Positions 12,862 to 23,715 of a DNA stretch of 64,000 nucleotides are shown one piece after another; position 1 is the stretch's first letter, and every line of letters begins with the position of its first letter. Where the stretch lies: NCBI GenBank assembly GCA_940337035.1, contig OW679197.1, forward strand, positions 37,702,466 through 37,766,465. The letters run 5' to 3'. The translations under genes were made by a program, and so were the position numbers. The DNA comes from Agriotes lineatus (taxonomy: Eukaryota > Arthropoda > Insecta > Coleoptera > Elateridae). The notes beneath the pieces are model-generated. The model was not told the DNA's origin, made no database searches, and worked only from the letters and a program-made list of their open reading frames with translations.

Positions 12862-12927
12862 CTTAGCACGAGTACAGGCCAGCTTTTGGTTCGTTTCAAC
12901 AGTGACTTTCCTTAACGACGAACCGAG
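12862..12927 (+). other. possible non-coding exon
   Basis: A 66-base segment of higher GC content is bounded by an acceptor-like GACATTTTCAG (ending 12861) and a consensus donor CCGAG|GTAAGT (donor GT at 12928). It contains no ATG and could be an internal or 5' UTR exon of a host transcript. The call rests on splice-site shape alone. Confidence 0.2.
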
Positions 12928-13558
12928 GTAAGTAGAATAAGAAAGATATCATTGCTATTCCGCTAGCTGGCAATAAGAAAGAGCAAAAGTGTACTGGCCA
13001 GAATAGCCTCGTTACAATATTTTGTCAAAATGGTACGATTTTTTATCGAAAACACAAGCTGTAGGAACTATTACTGAGGATTTGCGACAATATCTCTTAA
13101 CGAACTTATTTTATAGATACGCCTCGTATAGTTATATAACATCAAATCATATATTTCTGAAGAAAGGGGAACATGATTCCTGGGTAGGTATTAATTAGTA
13201 CAGGTTATCGATTATTGTCGTTTTCGTCTGAAGTTGTCTTTCGAACATTTGGTCTATGTTTCTGTTGGTGGGGTTGAAATTAAAGCTACTTAAGTCCGTT
13301 TTAATTCTGCGCTCACCACTAAAAAGCATTTCTTTTCTTCCAAAAATAAGCATACAGGTGAATTAGCGTTCCAAAGACATCGATATTTTTCTATTTACAT
13401 AGTTTAGCTTTGGTCGCATTAAAGTGTCTAAATAAAAGAATTTAGAAATGCATTACAGGTTTGTTTCGCCATATTAACGTGGATAGACGTTACAGCGGTT
13501 GTTAATTTAGGCTGCTTAAGACCAGGATCCGATTAACGAAATTTGAATGCTCGCAGGC
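12928..13558. other. unassigned DNA
   Basis: No feature recognised between the putative exon and the piggyBac element. Confidence 0.5.
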
Positions 13559-13562
13559 TTAA

Positions 13563-14137
13563 CCCTCAGACTGCGGAAACCGGGTCTCAAGTGACCCGGA
13601 CTTTCTGTTTTTTTAAATAATTTTACCGTTTTCCAATATACTGCTTTGGGTGTTTGCGTATTCCTCGAAGCTGTTATGGAGATGATGTAGAATAAATTTT
13701 GTGGAGAAATGTCTTGGTATACCTGAGATAATCCGCTAGGGGTCACTTGAGACCCGGTTTCCGCGTTTCGCGCTCCATTGTTTTGTTTTCTGGGGTATAA
13801 TAACACTGTGTAAAATAATAGGCAAAAAAAATGGATCCTAATAAAATTCCCTATACGGAACAACAATAGTTAACCGTGATGATGACGAAAACGACTTTCA
13901 TTTTTTGTCTGATGAGGACAGTGGCAGCGATAAAAGTGACGCAGAATATGAAGAATTTTTTAGTCTGCAGGTCAATAAAAATAAAAGTTGCCTGCTTATA
14001 TTATCATGTGCAAGTATGTATTAGAAATAGACATTGTAGGGCTTTAAAACTAATTTTAAAAAATTGAATTCGAGGCGGGTCACCAGAGACCCATTTCCGC
14101 ACTCCGCGTAACTGAAATTATTTCCGCTGGGCGAGGG
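13563..14137 (+). mobile_element. non-autonomous piggyBac-type element with TTAA duplications
   Basis: A 575-bp element is flanked on both sides by TTAA (13559-13562 and 14138-14141), the piggyBac target. Its ends are inverted CCCTC...GAGGG. Behind the left end lies GCGGAAACCGGGTCTCAAGT (about 13574), repeated in inverted orientation at 13739-13765 and again in diverged form near the right end (GGGTCACCAGAGACCCATTT). Such terminal plus subterminal inverted repeats are typical of piggyBac elements. It contains only the start of a transposase, so it is an internally deleted copy that would need a transposase supplied in trans. Confidence 0.85.
13831..14030 (+). pseudogene. piggyBac transposase N-terminal remnant
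   Basis: An ATG at 13831 opens MDPNKIPYTEQQ and then hits TAG at 13867-13869. Just past it, in another frame from 13878, is an acidic stretch DDDENDFHFLSDEDSGSDKS, typical of piggyBac transposase N-termini. The catalytic domain is absent. It lies inside the TTAA-flanked element with the same orientation as its left-to-right reading. Confidence 0.65.
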
Positions 14138-14244
14138 TTAATACATTCAGAGAAAAACTTTCTATGTGACTCCCGTTCACCTATTTGATGATTTCATGCA
14201 CCCCATGTTGACTATTAAAATTTTATTAAGATTAGTGTTAAAAG

Positions 14245-14345
14245 TGCTTGAAGCTAATAGAGACCGAAACGTCGGTTGATAAAAACAAAGATTTTGTAAG
14301 GAAATCTTTCTGTCTTTCTTTTTATATCCTCGCTTAAATCGACCT
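14245..14345 (+). repeat. Penelope-like element motif (hammerhead-type GAAACGTC box)
   Basis: The sequence GACCGAAACGTCGGTTGATA at 14262-14281 resembles the conserved CCGAAACGTCGG box found in terminal repeats of Penelope-like retroelements, which belongs to a hammerhead ribozyme fold. A weak CTAATAGAG upstream may be a decayed CUGAUGAG core. No RT or GIY-YIG nuclease motif was found nearby, so at most a small terminal fragment remains. Confidence 0.35.
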
Positions 14346-15202
14346 TTAATATGCAGATGAAACATTGTATCTCATACTATTTTGTATATTGCAAATAACA
14401 TTTTTAAAAATTTTAGGATACATGGCAACCCATCAACTGTTATTTATCAAAGATAGCTTGAGAAAATTGCCACATGAGAGCAACATTTATAGCTTTCGAC
14501 AAAGTGAGAAAGTCTACCTATGTATAGACTGAAGCAGATAGAAACCAGGTCAAAATTGTGAGGTATACATTTTCCTATAAGTAAAAGCTGATTAAAATAT
14601 ATATAGAAGAATATAATGCAATTAGAAACCCCACCACTTGTATCAAGTTGAAACCACTCGGATTTCAAAGCATATGTTTGCAATTCATACGATGCTGGAA
14701 CGAAACACTACCAGGTGCCAATTGTGAATCCTAACATTGTTGTTTATTATTATCAATATTGAATGAAATTTATATTTTTGTAGCTACTCAAGAATTGGTT
14801 ATAGAAATATTAAGTTCAGTTTTAATCGAATAGCCCAGTATTCTGCCCTTTGATGCAATCGTTAAATTTTTACTTAAATTGACTAGCTCGGAATAATATG
14901 AATCCTCAGTCAGGGTTAATTTTTTACACTTAGGTAATTTAATAATGTGATTAAATTGCAATTACATCTAATTCAAAACTGATTAAATGAATCTTACGCA
15001 GTCGTGAGTTTGAAATAACCTGAATTATATTTACTATTAAATAAAGCAACTAATTACAATCTCTTTATTTAGGTAAGTGTTATCTTTTTATATTTATTTA
15101 TTTGAGTGTAATAAAAGAATTCTGATTTTAGGAACCTGTTTTTCTTTACTGGACCAACACCGCAGATGTCCTCCTGCTTATGGCGACGTTATTTCCAACT
15201 GT
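14346..15202. other. unassigned AT-rich DNA
   Basis: No coding or repeat structure recognised. Confidence 0.5.
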
Positions 15203-15398
15203 ACCGCTGAGCTATGCAGATAGAAACCAAGTACTATAGTGAAACCCACACTCAGGAATACTTGTAGTCCTTTGATGGCTTTGCAGGCAAACTCCACCAA
15301 TGCCGCTGGGATTAGCAGTGGAAACCAAGTACTGCAGTGAAGTCCACAATTGGGAATACCTGTCGTCACTTGATGGTTTCGCAGACAAACTCCACCAA
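15203..15398. repeat. diverged tandem duplication, 98-bp unit
   Basis: Two head-to-tail copies of a 98-bp unit (15203-15300 and 15301-15398) share GAAACCAAGTACT (15223 and 15321), GGAATACYTGT, TTTGATGG/CTTGATGG and the ending AACTCCACCA. They differ at roughly a fifth of positions by eye. The function is unknown. The 83-codon minus-strand ORF spanning both copies is likely incidental. Confidence 0.75.
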
Positions 15399-15927
15399 AG
15401 GCCTCCGGTTGCATTAAATTACGAATCACTTAAATAAACAGAACCGCTTGCAGGTACAATATCATAGCAATATGTTAATTGTGAGGAGCTATGGACTTTG
15501 CTAAAACTAATACTTCTCCCTGCCATCGACGAATCACGTATGAAAAACCGTAATACATCTGTAAATATAAAAAAGAGTTGTGTTAATACACAATATGCTC
15601 AAATTACATTAAGGAATTCAGAAAATTAATACACTTGAGTTCAATAAAAAATTGAGAGTCCGAAAACAGCTAGCAATGCAAATAGAAATGCTAGTTCGCA
15701 CTGACAAATGCAACTGTATTTAGCAAATAAGTACAGAAAAGGAGTCAAAGTTAATCGCCATCAAACAAATGTTCTATTTCAACATACGTTTTCTAGAAAT
15801 TTAAACTACTGATTTTCTTCTATCTATCAGGGGCTCTATTATAAAATCGGAATAAGATTTGGAGGCATAAGAGGTCTATTGCCAAGAATTCTTTTAGAAA
15901 CGAAATTAACGAAGAGAACGCGCCACT
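15399..15927. other. unassigned DNA
   Basis: No feature recognised. Confidence 0.5.
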
Positions 15928-16020
15928 GAAATAAGTCCAGAAGAAATTGTGCCACCAGTTCTGAGGGAAGAAATTGCACAAGCTATTAATAAGTTAAGAA
16001 GAAACAAGATAAGACGGTAC
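15928..16020 (+). pseudogene. short non-LTR retrotransposon RT scrap
   Basis: The plus strand reads EISPEEIVPPVLREEIAQAI followed by NKLRRNK, matching the segment of LINE reverse transcriptases just before the K-A-P-G-x-D motif (P-x-I-x-x-x-E-(I/V)-x-x-A-I-x-x-L-K/R-x-N-K). The match stops there. A minus-strand ORF over 15906-16196 is its shadow. Confidence 0.55.
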
Positions 16021-17040
16021 AAGCCCCTTATCGATACTTCGGCATACTGTTGGCTTGGAGAAGTGTTTTCCATACACTCTTTGGGACGCACATTCTTTAA
16101 GACACATTCAGTCTTTGTAATCTGTTGAAATGGTTCTTTCAATGTGGTATGGCCATTACCATATGTGCGAAGACTTCGGCTAAACAGAATGCGCAATGAA
16201 GCTGGGAACCAATTATTACAGTATGGCGAAGCCTATAATAGTCCATATACTTTACCTCCGCACGGTCAGTATTAAATTTAAAAAAATATCGGCTGTACTT
16301 CTAGAATGACGTGGTTTTTAGACTGTACTTACAGTAATTAATTATATTACAAAAAAATCATAAAAGAAAAGCAAGGTTATGTTTACATTCATCCAGCGGG
16401 ATACTTTACAGCCTGAATCTTTGCAAAATTTCTTTAGGCCCTTTGTAGCTGGATGAAATGGAATTTTGATGTACTTACTAAGCTTGACAAGAGTTGTGAA
16501 ATTTCGAACGTGCAATTTTGTTTTTTGTTTCGTACTCAAACTGTCGATAATTTTAGAAGAGAAACCATGGTACATAGCGATATTTTTTATAGTCTGAAGT
16601 ATACGCCAAGATAAATAAAAGTCTTATTTACTAAAACATGTCAGAAGTAATATAATACCCAAATATTAGAAGACCTTCCTGAGTATAAAGGTCAATATCG
16701 TGGATTATTAGTTGAATGAAATCATGGCTGTGGATGGATTGGAGAGAGGCAGTTGGATGTAGCAGGGTATGCAGGAGTTTAACATCATGGTTCATCATTT
16801 GAAATGAATCATTGCTGTGAACAAGTAGAAGGTAGACAGCTGGATGTTTGTAGTAGTAGAAAGGTCGACGTTCTGGTGTATTAGGTGTTGGATGCAGTGC
16901 CGCAGGTAGGTGCAGGTTGGTAAGTTAAAGTCAGCAGAGATTTTCAGGATTGATATACGTTATAACCAAAAAGCTATTTCGTAAGGTAAACCATTTTTTG
17001 TAATACCTACTTGTTAAATATTTCTTTAAGGACTGTTTAC
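16021..17040. other. unassigned DNA
   Basis: No gene recognised. The 16720-16940 part is purine-rich with repeated GGATGTAG/GGATGCAG-type words and may be an old repeat. Confidence 0.45.
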
Positions 17041-17150
17041 TACTACATAGGCAACCTCTTTACGGCCCGGCCGTAAAAATTGTACGTAAAGATCACGGCC
17101 TGCTAAATTGTGTGCCAAACGTCAAAGTGACGTTTGCCACCTGGTTACAG
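17041..17150. repeat. short palindromic repeat, shared with 26.85 kb
   Basis: The stretch contains CACGGCCTGCTAAATTGT followed by the palindrome-like AACGTCAAAGTGACGTT. A related arrangement (CACGGCCTGGTAAATTGT, then ACAAACGTCA and ACATAAACGTCA) lies at about 26855-26920 inside a TA-flanked MITE. This suggests a dispersed repeat family. Confidence 0.4.
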
Positions 17151-17166
17151 CCATACACAAAATTCG

Positions 17167-17486
17167 CCGGGGCCGGTAGCTCAGTGGTAAGCATCCTGAC
17201 TACTGATGTAAGGGTCGCGAGTTCGATTCCCGGTCCCGGTGAGGTTTTCAACAATAAAAAAATGCAGATGAAAGCTTCGACAGAATGCCATCATTCGGAA
17301 GTGATGTAAAGCCGTGGGACCCATGTTACTACGATGTGTAGCATGTAAAAGATCCCTTGCTAGGGTTGGAACTCCTTAGTCTCGGCAAAATTCTAAATAG
17401 GACTTTGACCATATGACCAACGCAATCGGTGTCTAAGGTACCTGGTACTCTGCATGACTAGACCTTGTCCATTAACAAACAAACAA
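17167..17486 (+). mobile_element. complete tRNA-derived SINE with 12-bp target-site duplications
   Basis: A tRNA-like head (about 17170-17242) contains a Pol III A box (TAGCTCAGTGG) and B box (GAGTTCGATTCC) with the flanking GGTCCCGG arm. An unrelated body of about 230 bp follows and ends in a (CAAA)n-type tail. The element is flanked by perfect 12-bp direct repeats ACACAAAATTCG at 17155-17166 and 17487-17498, the signature of LINE-mediated insertion. The intact internal promoter and perfect duplications suggest a fairly recent insertion. The body beyond the tRNA head and the tail excludes a plain tRNA gene. Confidence 0.88.
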
Positions 17487-17498
17487 ACACAAAATTCG

Positions 17499-17989
17499 AA
17501 ATAAATGACATTTATAAACAACAGTTGCAACGCCCTACGCACTCTCAATCATTCTAAAACGTTATTACAAAAATCTAGGGTTTTGATGAAAATAAATTTT
17601 AAAAGATAGGTATGACCGAATTGTATGTAGGTATTACAAAAGCTATTGTACAATATACGCCCGTTAGGGCTTTTACTGCCTCGGCAGTATTATTCGACTC
17701 GCTCTTCGACTTCGTCTCACAAATTCTCTGGCTCGGCCGAAAGGATATCCTAACTAACTTCTACTGTAAAATACTACTATAATGACTGTTAAATAATTAC
17801 CTGGAATAAGGGGGGAGTGTTTATCAGTTGTTCTGAAGTAAAATATTTGATAAACTGTCAATGTTTAATTTAGTTAAAAGAAACCTACCCACTCGATTTT
17901 GAGTTTGAACATTAAATAACTTTGAATTAAGAATAATTAAAATGTTGCAACTTGAGAAAGAGGGATCATGTTAAAATGGTTTATTAACT
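17499..17989. other. unassigned DNA
   Basis: No gene. The 17650-17760 part has short repeated words (CTCGGC, TCGACT) of unknown origin. Confidence 0.45.
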
Positions 17990-20445
17990 TGTTAGACGGG
18001 TGTTTATGTGTGTTATATTAAAATTCAATTTCCGATACTTTTGAAATGTGTCAACGTGATGGATGCAACTCACCCATGACCACAAAGCGGCAACGGGGCG
18101 CAAACAGTGCAGGTTCGAACATTCCTTGGCCCAGTGGCGGAGGCAGGCAGTTAAATGTAAAAGAACATAAACTTACTGACCTGTAAATCTCATCGATAAT
18201 AATAATTGTACTCACCGGGGGTGGCCTCCCCCTGGCCCCTCCGTACTTCTGGCAGTGGCATCACAATGCTGGGCCTTACATCCGTCAGCCTCAACCCTTT
18301 GGCACCTCATCGCCGCCTTCATTGGCTGGGTTAGCTATCGGTACCTTTCGCTAGTACTGCCCAATAGTAATCCAATAGATTAACTATTGTTACAACCCGT
18401 ACAGAGTCGGTAATAACTACCGTAGTATACTGATCTTCCACAGTACAGCAATTACCGTAAATCTTGCTATTGCTCTAATGGGGCTTATAATTTGGAACTC
18501 CATGCTTCCGGTGCGGAACACACATGCTTCCGCGAATCACTGGGCGAACTTCGTGCTTCAGCTCCAGGATTCAACTCTTTGACTATCACATAGTCGACTA
18601 GCAAAGCAAGAACCTCTGACGTATACCGGACGCTGTAATTGCCAAAAAGTCTACCAAATGCCATTCAACTAGCTACAATAGTACGTACATTCTACTCTAG
18701 TTAATTTAATCCTCTACCTAATTACGCCTAGCTACGCTCGCCGGTTCGCCTCGCATTATGCAACTTATCACCTTATAATTAATTATTGGTTCGCATATGA
18801 TCGCTTACGCCAAGAAATAATTACGCAAAACAGACCACTTTCACTCACACGTCGCGCCGCTGTCGCACCCCGAAACGTTCTGCCTTATTTCTAATTTCAT
18901 TTCTAACCGAGCCCGATTCCAGTTCAACCCCCGGTCAAACATGCATTCCTCGATAAGCTTCAGCGGTTGCACCTGCTATGCCGAGTTCCCCCAAAAACAA
19001 GAACTCGCGATTTAACGCCAAATATATTTATTAAGAATGTGTTACATTTTAGGGCTCAAAACATTCCAGGCGTGGAAACTTCGTAATTAAAACTTAAAAA
19101 TAACGCACCCCAAAACCATAAAATATTTCATCCCTAACAAACTCAGTTATTTTTTGGAGATTTAATTAACCATATACAGGGTGTTATGGAAATGAGTGCA
19201 AATATTTTAACCAGTGATAGAGCTCACCAAAATGAACAACTTTTCTATTTATCGTTTTTAATTTAATCGCATATTTTTCAATAATTTATCTCCCCTAAAT
19301 TTGACGAGCCGCTTGGTCAGCAAATCTAAGTTAAAGGTGAACGACACAAGGTATATTAAAACTGCAAAGTTCTTGCACAAAAAACATGCGGTCAATAACT
19401 TACCTACCTCAATTGATAAGGAAAGTTGGTGACCAGATGTGAACTATAGGTTTTATCAGTGTGCGTTTAAATTAAAATATTGTTCCATAGGCGGGTATGC
19501 ATTTTTAGAGTAAAACTGTTTTGAATTTTAATTCAGTTTTGGGGGCGTTTTCGAAAAAATTATAAATGGAGAAGTTGTACAGTTTAACAAGTTCTATTAT
19601 GGGTTAAAATATTTGCACTCATTTCCATAACACCCTGTATAGTGACAATACCGGGTCAAGGATACCTAAGATAGAGTAGATAACTAAATATATCTTGAGT
19701 TAAGTCAATCCGATTTATAAAGGAATAAAGTTTATGTAAGCTTGGCTGAGAGCGATTTTGAAAACAAATAATGGCGATATGCGCATTTCTAGGAAGTGAA
19801 TTAGATTAGCTAGTGCTATTCGATTATGTGATAATCAAAGGGTTGGATCCAGCGGGATCACGAAGTCGCGCACAGTGATCCGCGGAAGCATAAAGTTCCG
19901 CAATCGGAAGCATGAAGTTCCTTAACTATAATAAGCCCGGTTAAGCACGAAGTTCCGCAGTGGGCAGTAGCCTTGCAATATTTATGGTAATAACGTTACT
20001 GTGAAAGACCAGTATCGTACGGGTTATTACCGATTCCGTACGGGTTGTAACAATAGTTAATTTAGTGGATTACTATTGGGCAGTACTTGCGAAAGGTACC
20101 GACAGCTGGCCCAACCAGTGAAGGCAGGGATGAGGTGCCAAAGGATTAATGCTGACTGATGCAAGGCCAAGCATTGTAACGCCACTTCTAGAAGTACGGA
20201 GGGGACAGGGGGCGGCCACCCCCAGTGAGTACAATTATTATTTTCGATGAGATTTACAGGTCAGTAAGTGTAAGTTCTTTTACATTTAATTGCCTGCCTC
20301 CGCCACTGGGCCAAGGAGGCTCGAACCTGTACTGCTCGCACCCCGTTGCCGTCTTGTGGTAATGGGTGAGTTGCGTCCACCACTTTGATACATTTCAAAA
20401 GTATCGGAACTTGAATTTTAATATAACACACAAAAATTCGTCTAA
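17990..20445. mobile_element. large foldback element with inverted arms of about 620 bp
   Basis: The left arm (about 17990-18605) is repeated in inverted orientation as the right arm (about 19820-20445). Shared blocks include GTGTGTTATATTAAAATTCA, TTGGCCCAGTGGCGGAGGCA, TGACCTGTAAATCTCATCGA and GTACTGCCCAATAGTAATCC, each present on the opposite strand in the other arm. By eye the arms are roughly 80-85% identical. They are richer in GC than the 1.2-kb middle, which holds no transposase I can recognise and carries a nested MITE. The exact ends and any target duplication are unclear. A foldback or a long-TIR non-autonomous DNA transposon are the best readings. Confidence 0.8.
19177..19637. mobile_element. 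mariner-type MITE nested in the foldback element
   Basis: A 461-bp element has perfect 36-bp terminal inverted repeats (19177-19212 and 19602-19637) beginning CAGGGTGTTATGGAAATGAG. TA dinucleotides sit immediately outside both ends (19175-19176, 19638-19639), as left by Tc1/mariner transposases. The inverted symmetry continues imperfectly inward (AACTT..TCTATTTAT against its complement). No coding capacity. Perfect termini suggest it is younger than the host foldback element. Confidence 0.9.
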
Positions 20446-20829
20446 AATAACGTAAATTAAAACAAATTTACTTTGTTCATATTGTAATTACATAGTGCTT
20501 ATAACATTTGGAACAGAAAAAAGCTTGCATCCAGCGATTAAAGTTTCTAACCAAATTTCGTTGGTTTTTTAAATATGAGTAGAGGCTGTCTGTTCATTTA
20601 AACCGACTGTTGAAAAAGAGATTTATAATTTGGAATTAGCACGTGAGCATCTTGCATGGACTTGGTGCTATCAAAGAAACCTGTATCTTCAGCTTGTGGC
20701 CATCTGTTTACCCTTACAAACGCTATAGTACCATCGATAAAAATCAAAAATGTATTCCAATGGTCGTTAAATCATACTAAATAAGACATAACATTCCATA
20801 AAGTGAGATAGGTCCTTTGTCCCCGTCTT
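20446..20829. other. unassigned AT-rich DNA
   Basis: No feature recognised. Confidence 0.5.
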
Positions 20830-21460
20830 TGGAACACGATGCAAACAGCGTCACGTGACTACCTACGTGCCTTTACATCGTTTTCAGATCGCAACAGGCG
20901 GCGGCGAACAGCCCATACGTTATATTCGGAATACCAGCGGCCTTTTCTCTTTCAAAACCTTGCTCGCTCGTCGTACCAGCGACGCTTATCTAATATTAAA
21001 GCTATGTAAATATGGCGTTTTATTTTTCTCGTCGCAGACGAGCCATCGGTCCTTTCGTCCAAACGGCCGGTTGAGCGGCCATCCTGTCATGAGCTGCACT
21101 ATTTATTATCCGGTAAACTGCTCACTTACATGCGATTGTGTAGTAAACATGAATTTAGCTGAGTTATTAAAGGTAGTTTCCGTTCGAGCGCTTTTTATTG
21201 ATTTTTTGCTATCGAAACTACATAAACATAAATAGTGCCCGGAAAAATTGCTGCCACCCGCTGGAGCCGGGCTGTAAATCCATTTTAATTTCCATGTTGA
21301 ACACTGCCCATATTCGTTTATCATGATCGCATATCCTTGAAAAGGACGCTGATTTTTAAACGAGCTTATTGCAGGTTTTAGCGATGCTTTGGGTATGAGA
21401 GAATCCGATGGAAATTGCAGAAAATGTTCGAGCAACCACTTCACAATCACGTCAGCACAC
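20830..21460. promoter_or_regulatory. GC-balanced single-copy island, possible enhancer
   Basis: This stretch stands out from its AT-rich surroundings by even composition and absence of repeats. It contains homeodomain/Caudal-like sites (TTTTATTTTTC, ATTTATTATCC), GCGGCGGCG, and a palindromic GCCGGTTGAGCGGCC. Short ORFs on both strands (20855-21235 plus, 21106-21450 minus) overlap and have no recognisable domain, so conserved non-coding DNA seems likelier than a gene. This is inferred from texture only. Confidence 0.25.
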
Positions 21461-23715
21461 TATTGTTCAATAGTTTATCAGAAGTATCTCCTTGCTATTG
21501 GTACCGCAACAATGCTTTAACGTTGGTATAAGTACATATTAGCTCCTGAATCTTGAAAAAATAGCATGCAAATGAACTAGAATATCTTCATCAATACGGT
21601 TTTCTGACAAATAACTAGTTTAGCCTTTTAAATGCTAATCAGGAGTCATAGTACTGAACATCACGTAACGGCATGAGTTCTTTGTGGGTGTATATGTATT
21701 CGAGTAGTTTCATACATCATTGCTAGTTCAGTGTTTTAATTGGATGCATTTATTGTGCTATTGTTGATACTCGTATACTCAAAATTTTGCGAAATGGTTC
21801 TTAGAAAAACACCATATCTAGGGGCGTCAAATAATTTCAATTAAATATCTAAGCATGAACCAATCGCAATTAAAGGTAAAACATTTATAAACAGGAAAAC
21901 TTTTGCACGGATGTTGATTAACACAGAGATATGATTGGGTATAGCCTTGAATTTCAAAAATGTAGTCACAATTATTGCTGTCGTGCTTTTAATAAATACT
22001 AATCACTTGCCAGCGATATCTTTCATGATAAATAAATTCGCTTAGAGCTAGTTCTACAATTCAAGCAAATACCTAGAATACTTAAAATAACACTCGAAAA
22101 TTGCGTTTCGCAATCATAGAATAACATTATTCTCGGTATAAGCTGTGGAATATCTTATATATCTGAAATCGGGTGGATACACTCGGATATATAAGGCTAT
22201 CCTTGCTTTCTGTTGGTTAACCGCTTCTCACGTTGTCATTGTCACTTGTTAGATTTATTTGTAAGCATAACCTACTTGTTCATGAAACTTCTGGTCGCTT
22301 CCAATATTTTATTAGAGTAGCGTATGCAACCCTCGTCTTTAAACAGCTTTCTAACTTTATAATGGATAAAGTATTTGTGTTGAATTCCCATTTTAATTCC
22401 GCGTGTTGTACGGAGTAGTCGTCTTTGTATTGATTGTTTGGTGGTTTGCACCATTAGAACTGTTATGTTGTTTATTACTGTGGAATTAAGTTCAGTAAAA
22501 TACAACCGTTTATGGAACACAGTAACATTCCTGTTATTACTTTATAACACACGAACAAAATACAACATATACAAATTCGTTCAAATTAATTTAAAATACA
22601 AATACGAATTGTGAGTAGCTTGGTTTTCGATACTGAATTATTTATTAATAAAAGACCTTGGAAACTGACTTTGGTTTCGACTTTGCTTCAAAATGGAACA
22701 AGTCGGTATATGCAGAAAACGTGATATTAAGTCGAGTGATATTACGCGAAGTGATGAAGTACTCTGATGTTTCGTAAAAGTAAAAGTGATCTCGAAAACT
22801 AAGCTACTACGTTTATATATGGTGCCCCTGAATGGAAGATATATTCCCTATTCTTTTGAGTACAATAGGATTGTCCAGCTAAGCTCCATTTGCTCTATTG
22901 TAGCACAAGAGATTGAAATAACTTCCGTCGAAAAGGACATAGTTCGGGCTGTGCTAGAAATGGCATCGTGACATTTAGACAAGTTAGTTTTGATTGTTCA
23001 ACTCGACGACACAAATCACATTTGATATTACAGATGTTTCTTATTTCACGCGTACAATTAACTCTTTCACTAGACCCATCGCACCGCAAATTTCACTTTT
23101 ACTAGCTGATTTAGCACTGCACTTTAAGTCAGATTTTAGTTTATGGCCTTCTCTTGCACGAAATATGTTTTCAGGCCATTCATCACCGCTACGCTACAAT
23201 TGGTTTCTTGTGTAGTTTTCTTAAACGAAATATTTTAAATATCTTCAGATTTTAAAATATTGTAGAAAATGTAAACATTTTGAAAATATCTGTGGTCATA
23301 CAAAATCATTTTTTTATTGGCTATTAGTAGATAATCTTTCAAAGTCTTGGGTGCCAGAGAAATAATGATAGTTACGATTTTCTTACTGTTTTGCTTCAAA
23401 CACTTTTCGACACTAGACAACCCTAATTTGAGATAATTTAATTGGATAGCTACAGTTAACTGAATGCGATACATTTAAGAATCAGCAAAAATTTTTAGTT
23501 TAAAACTTTTTTTGTAGACGTGGAGTATGTCCTTAACAACTACATCTGTATCGCAGTAGACTAAACCTAATTACTTCTACAGCTCCTACTTTTTTCACTA
23601 TAGATTTTGTACAGTTGTAACAAAAGTATATAGAATTTTGCTGTCAAATAATTTATTTAATACAGAGAAAACATACGAAGTGATTTTAAAGTCGACCGTG
23701 AGACTTATGGAGGTA
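21461..23715. other. unassigned AT-rich DNA
   Basis: About 2.2 kb without recognisable gene, repeat border or RNA. All ORFs are short and lack motifs. Confidence 0.5.

Noticed and set aside
13516..13866. 116-codon minus-strand ORF
   Set aside because: It spans the piggyBac terminus and subterminal inverted repeats, so it is not a real protein.
17170..17242. A functional tRNA gene
   Set aside because: The tRNA-like head continues into a SINE body and tail with flanking target duplications, and the anticodon region does not form a clean cloverleaf by eye.
18105..18145. Pol III boxes in the foldback arm (GGTTCGAAC and TGGCCCAGTGG)
   Set aside because: The B-like word precedes the A-like word on the same strand, the wrong order for a tRNA-type promoter.
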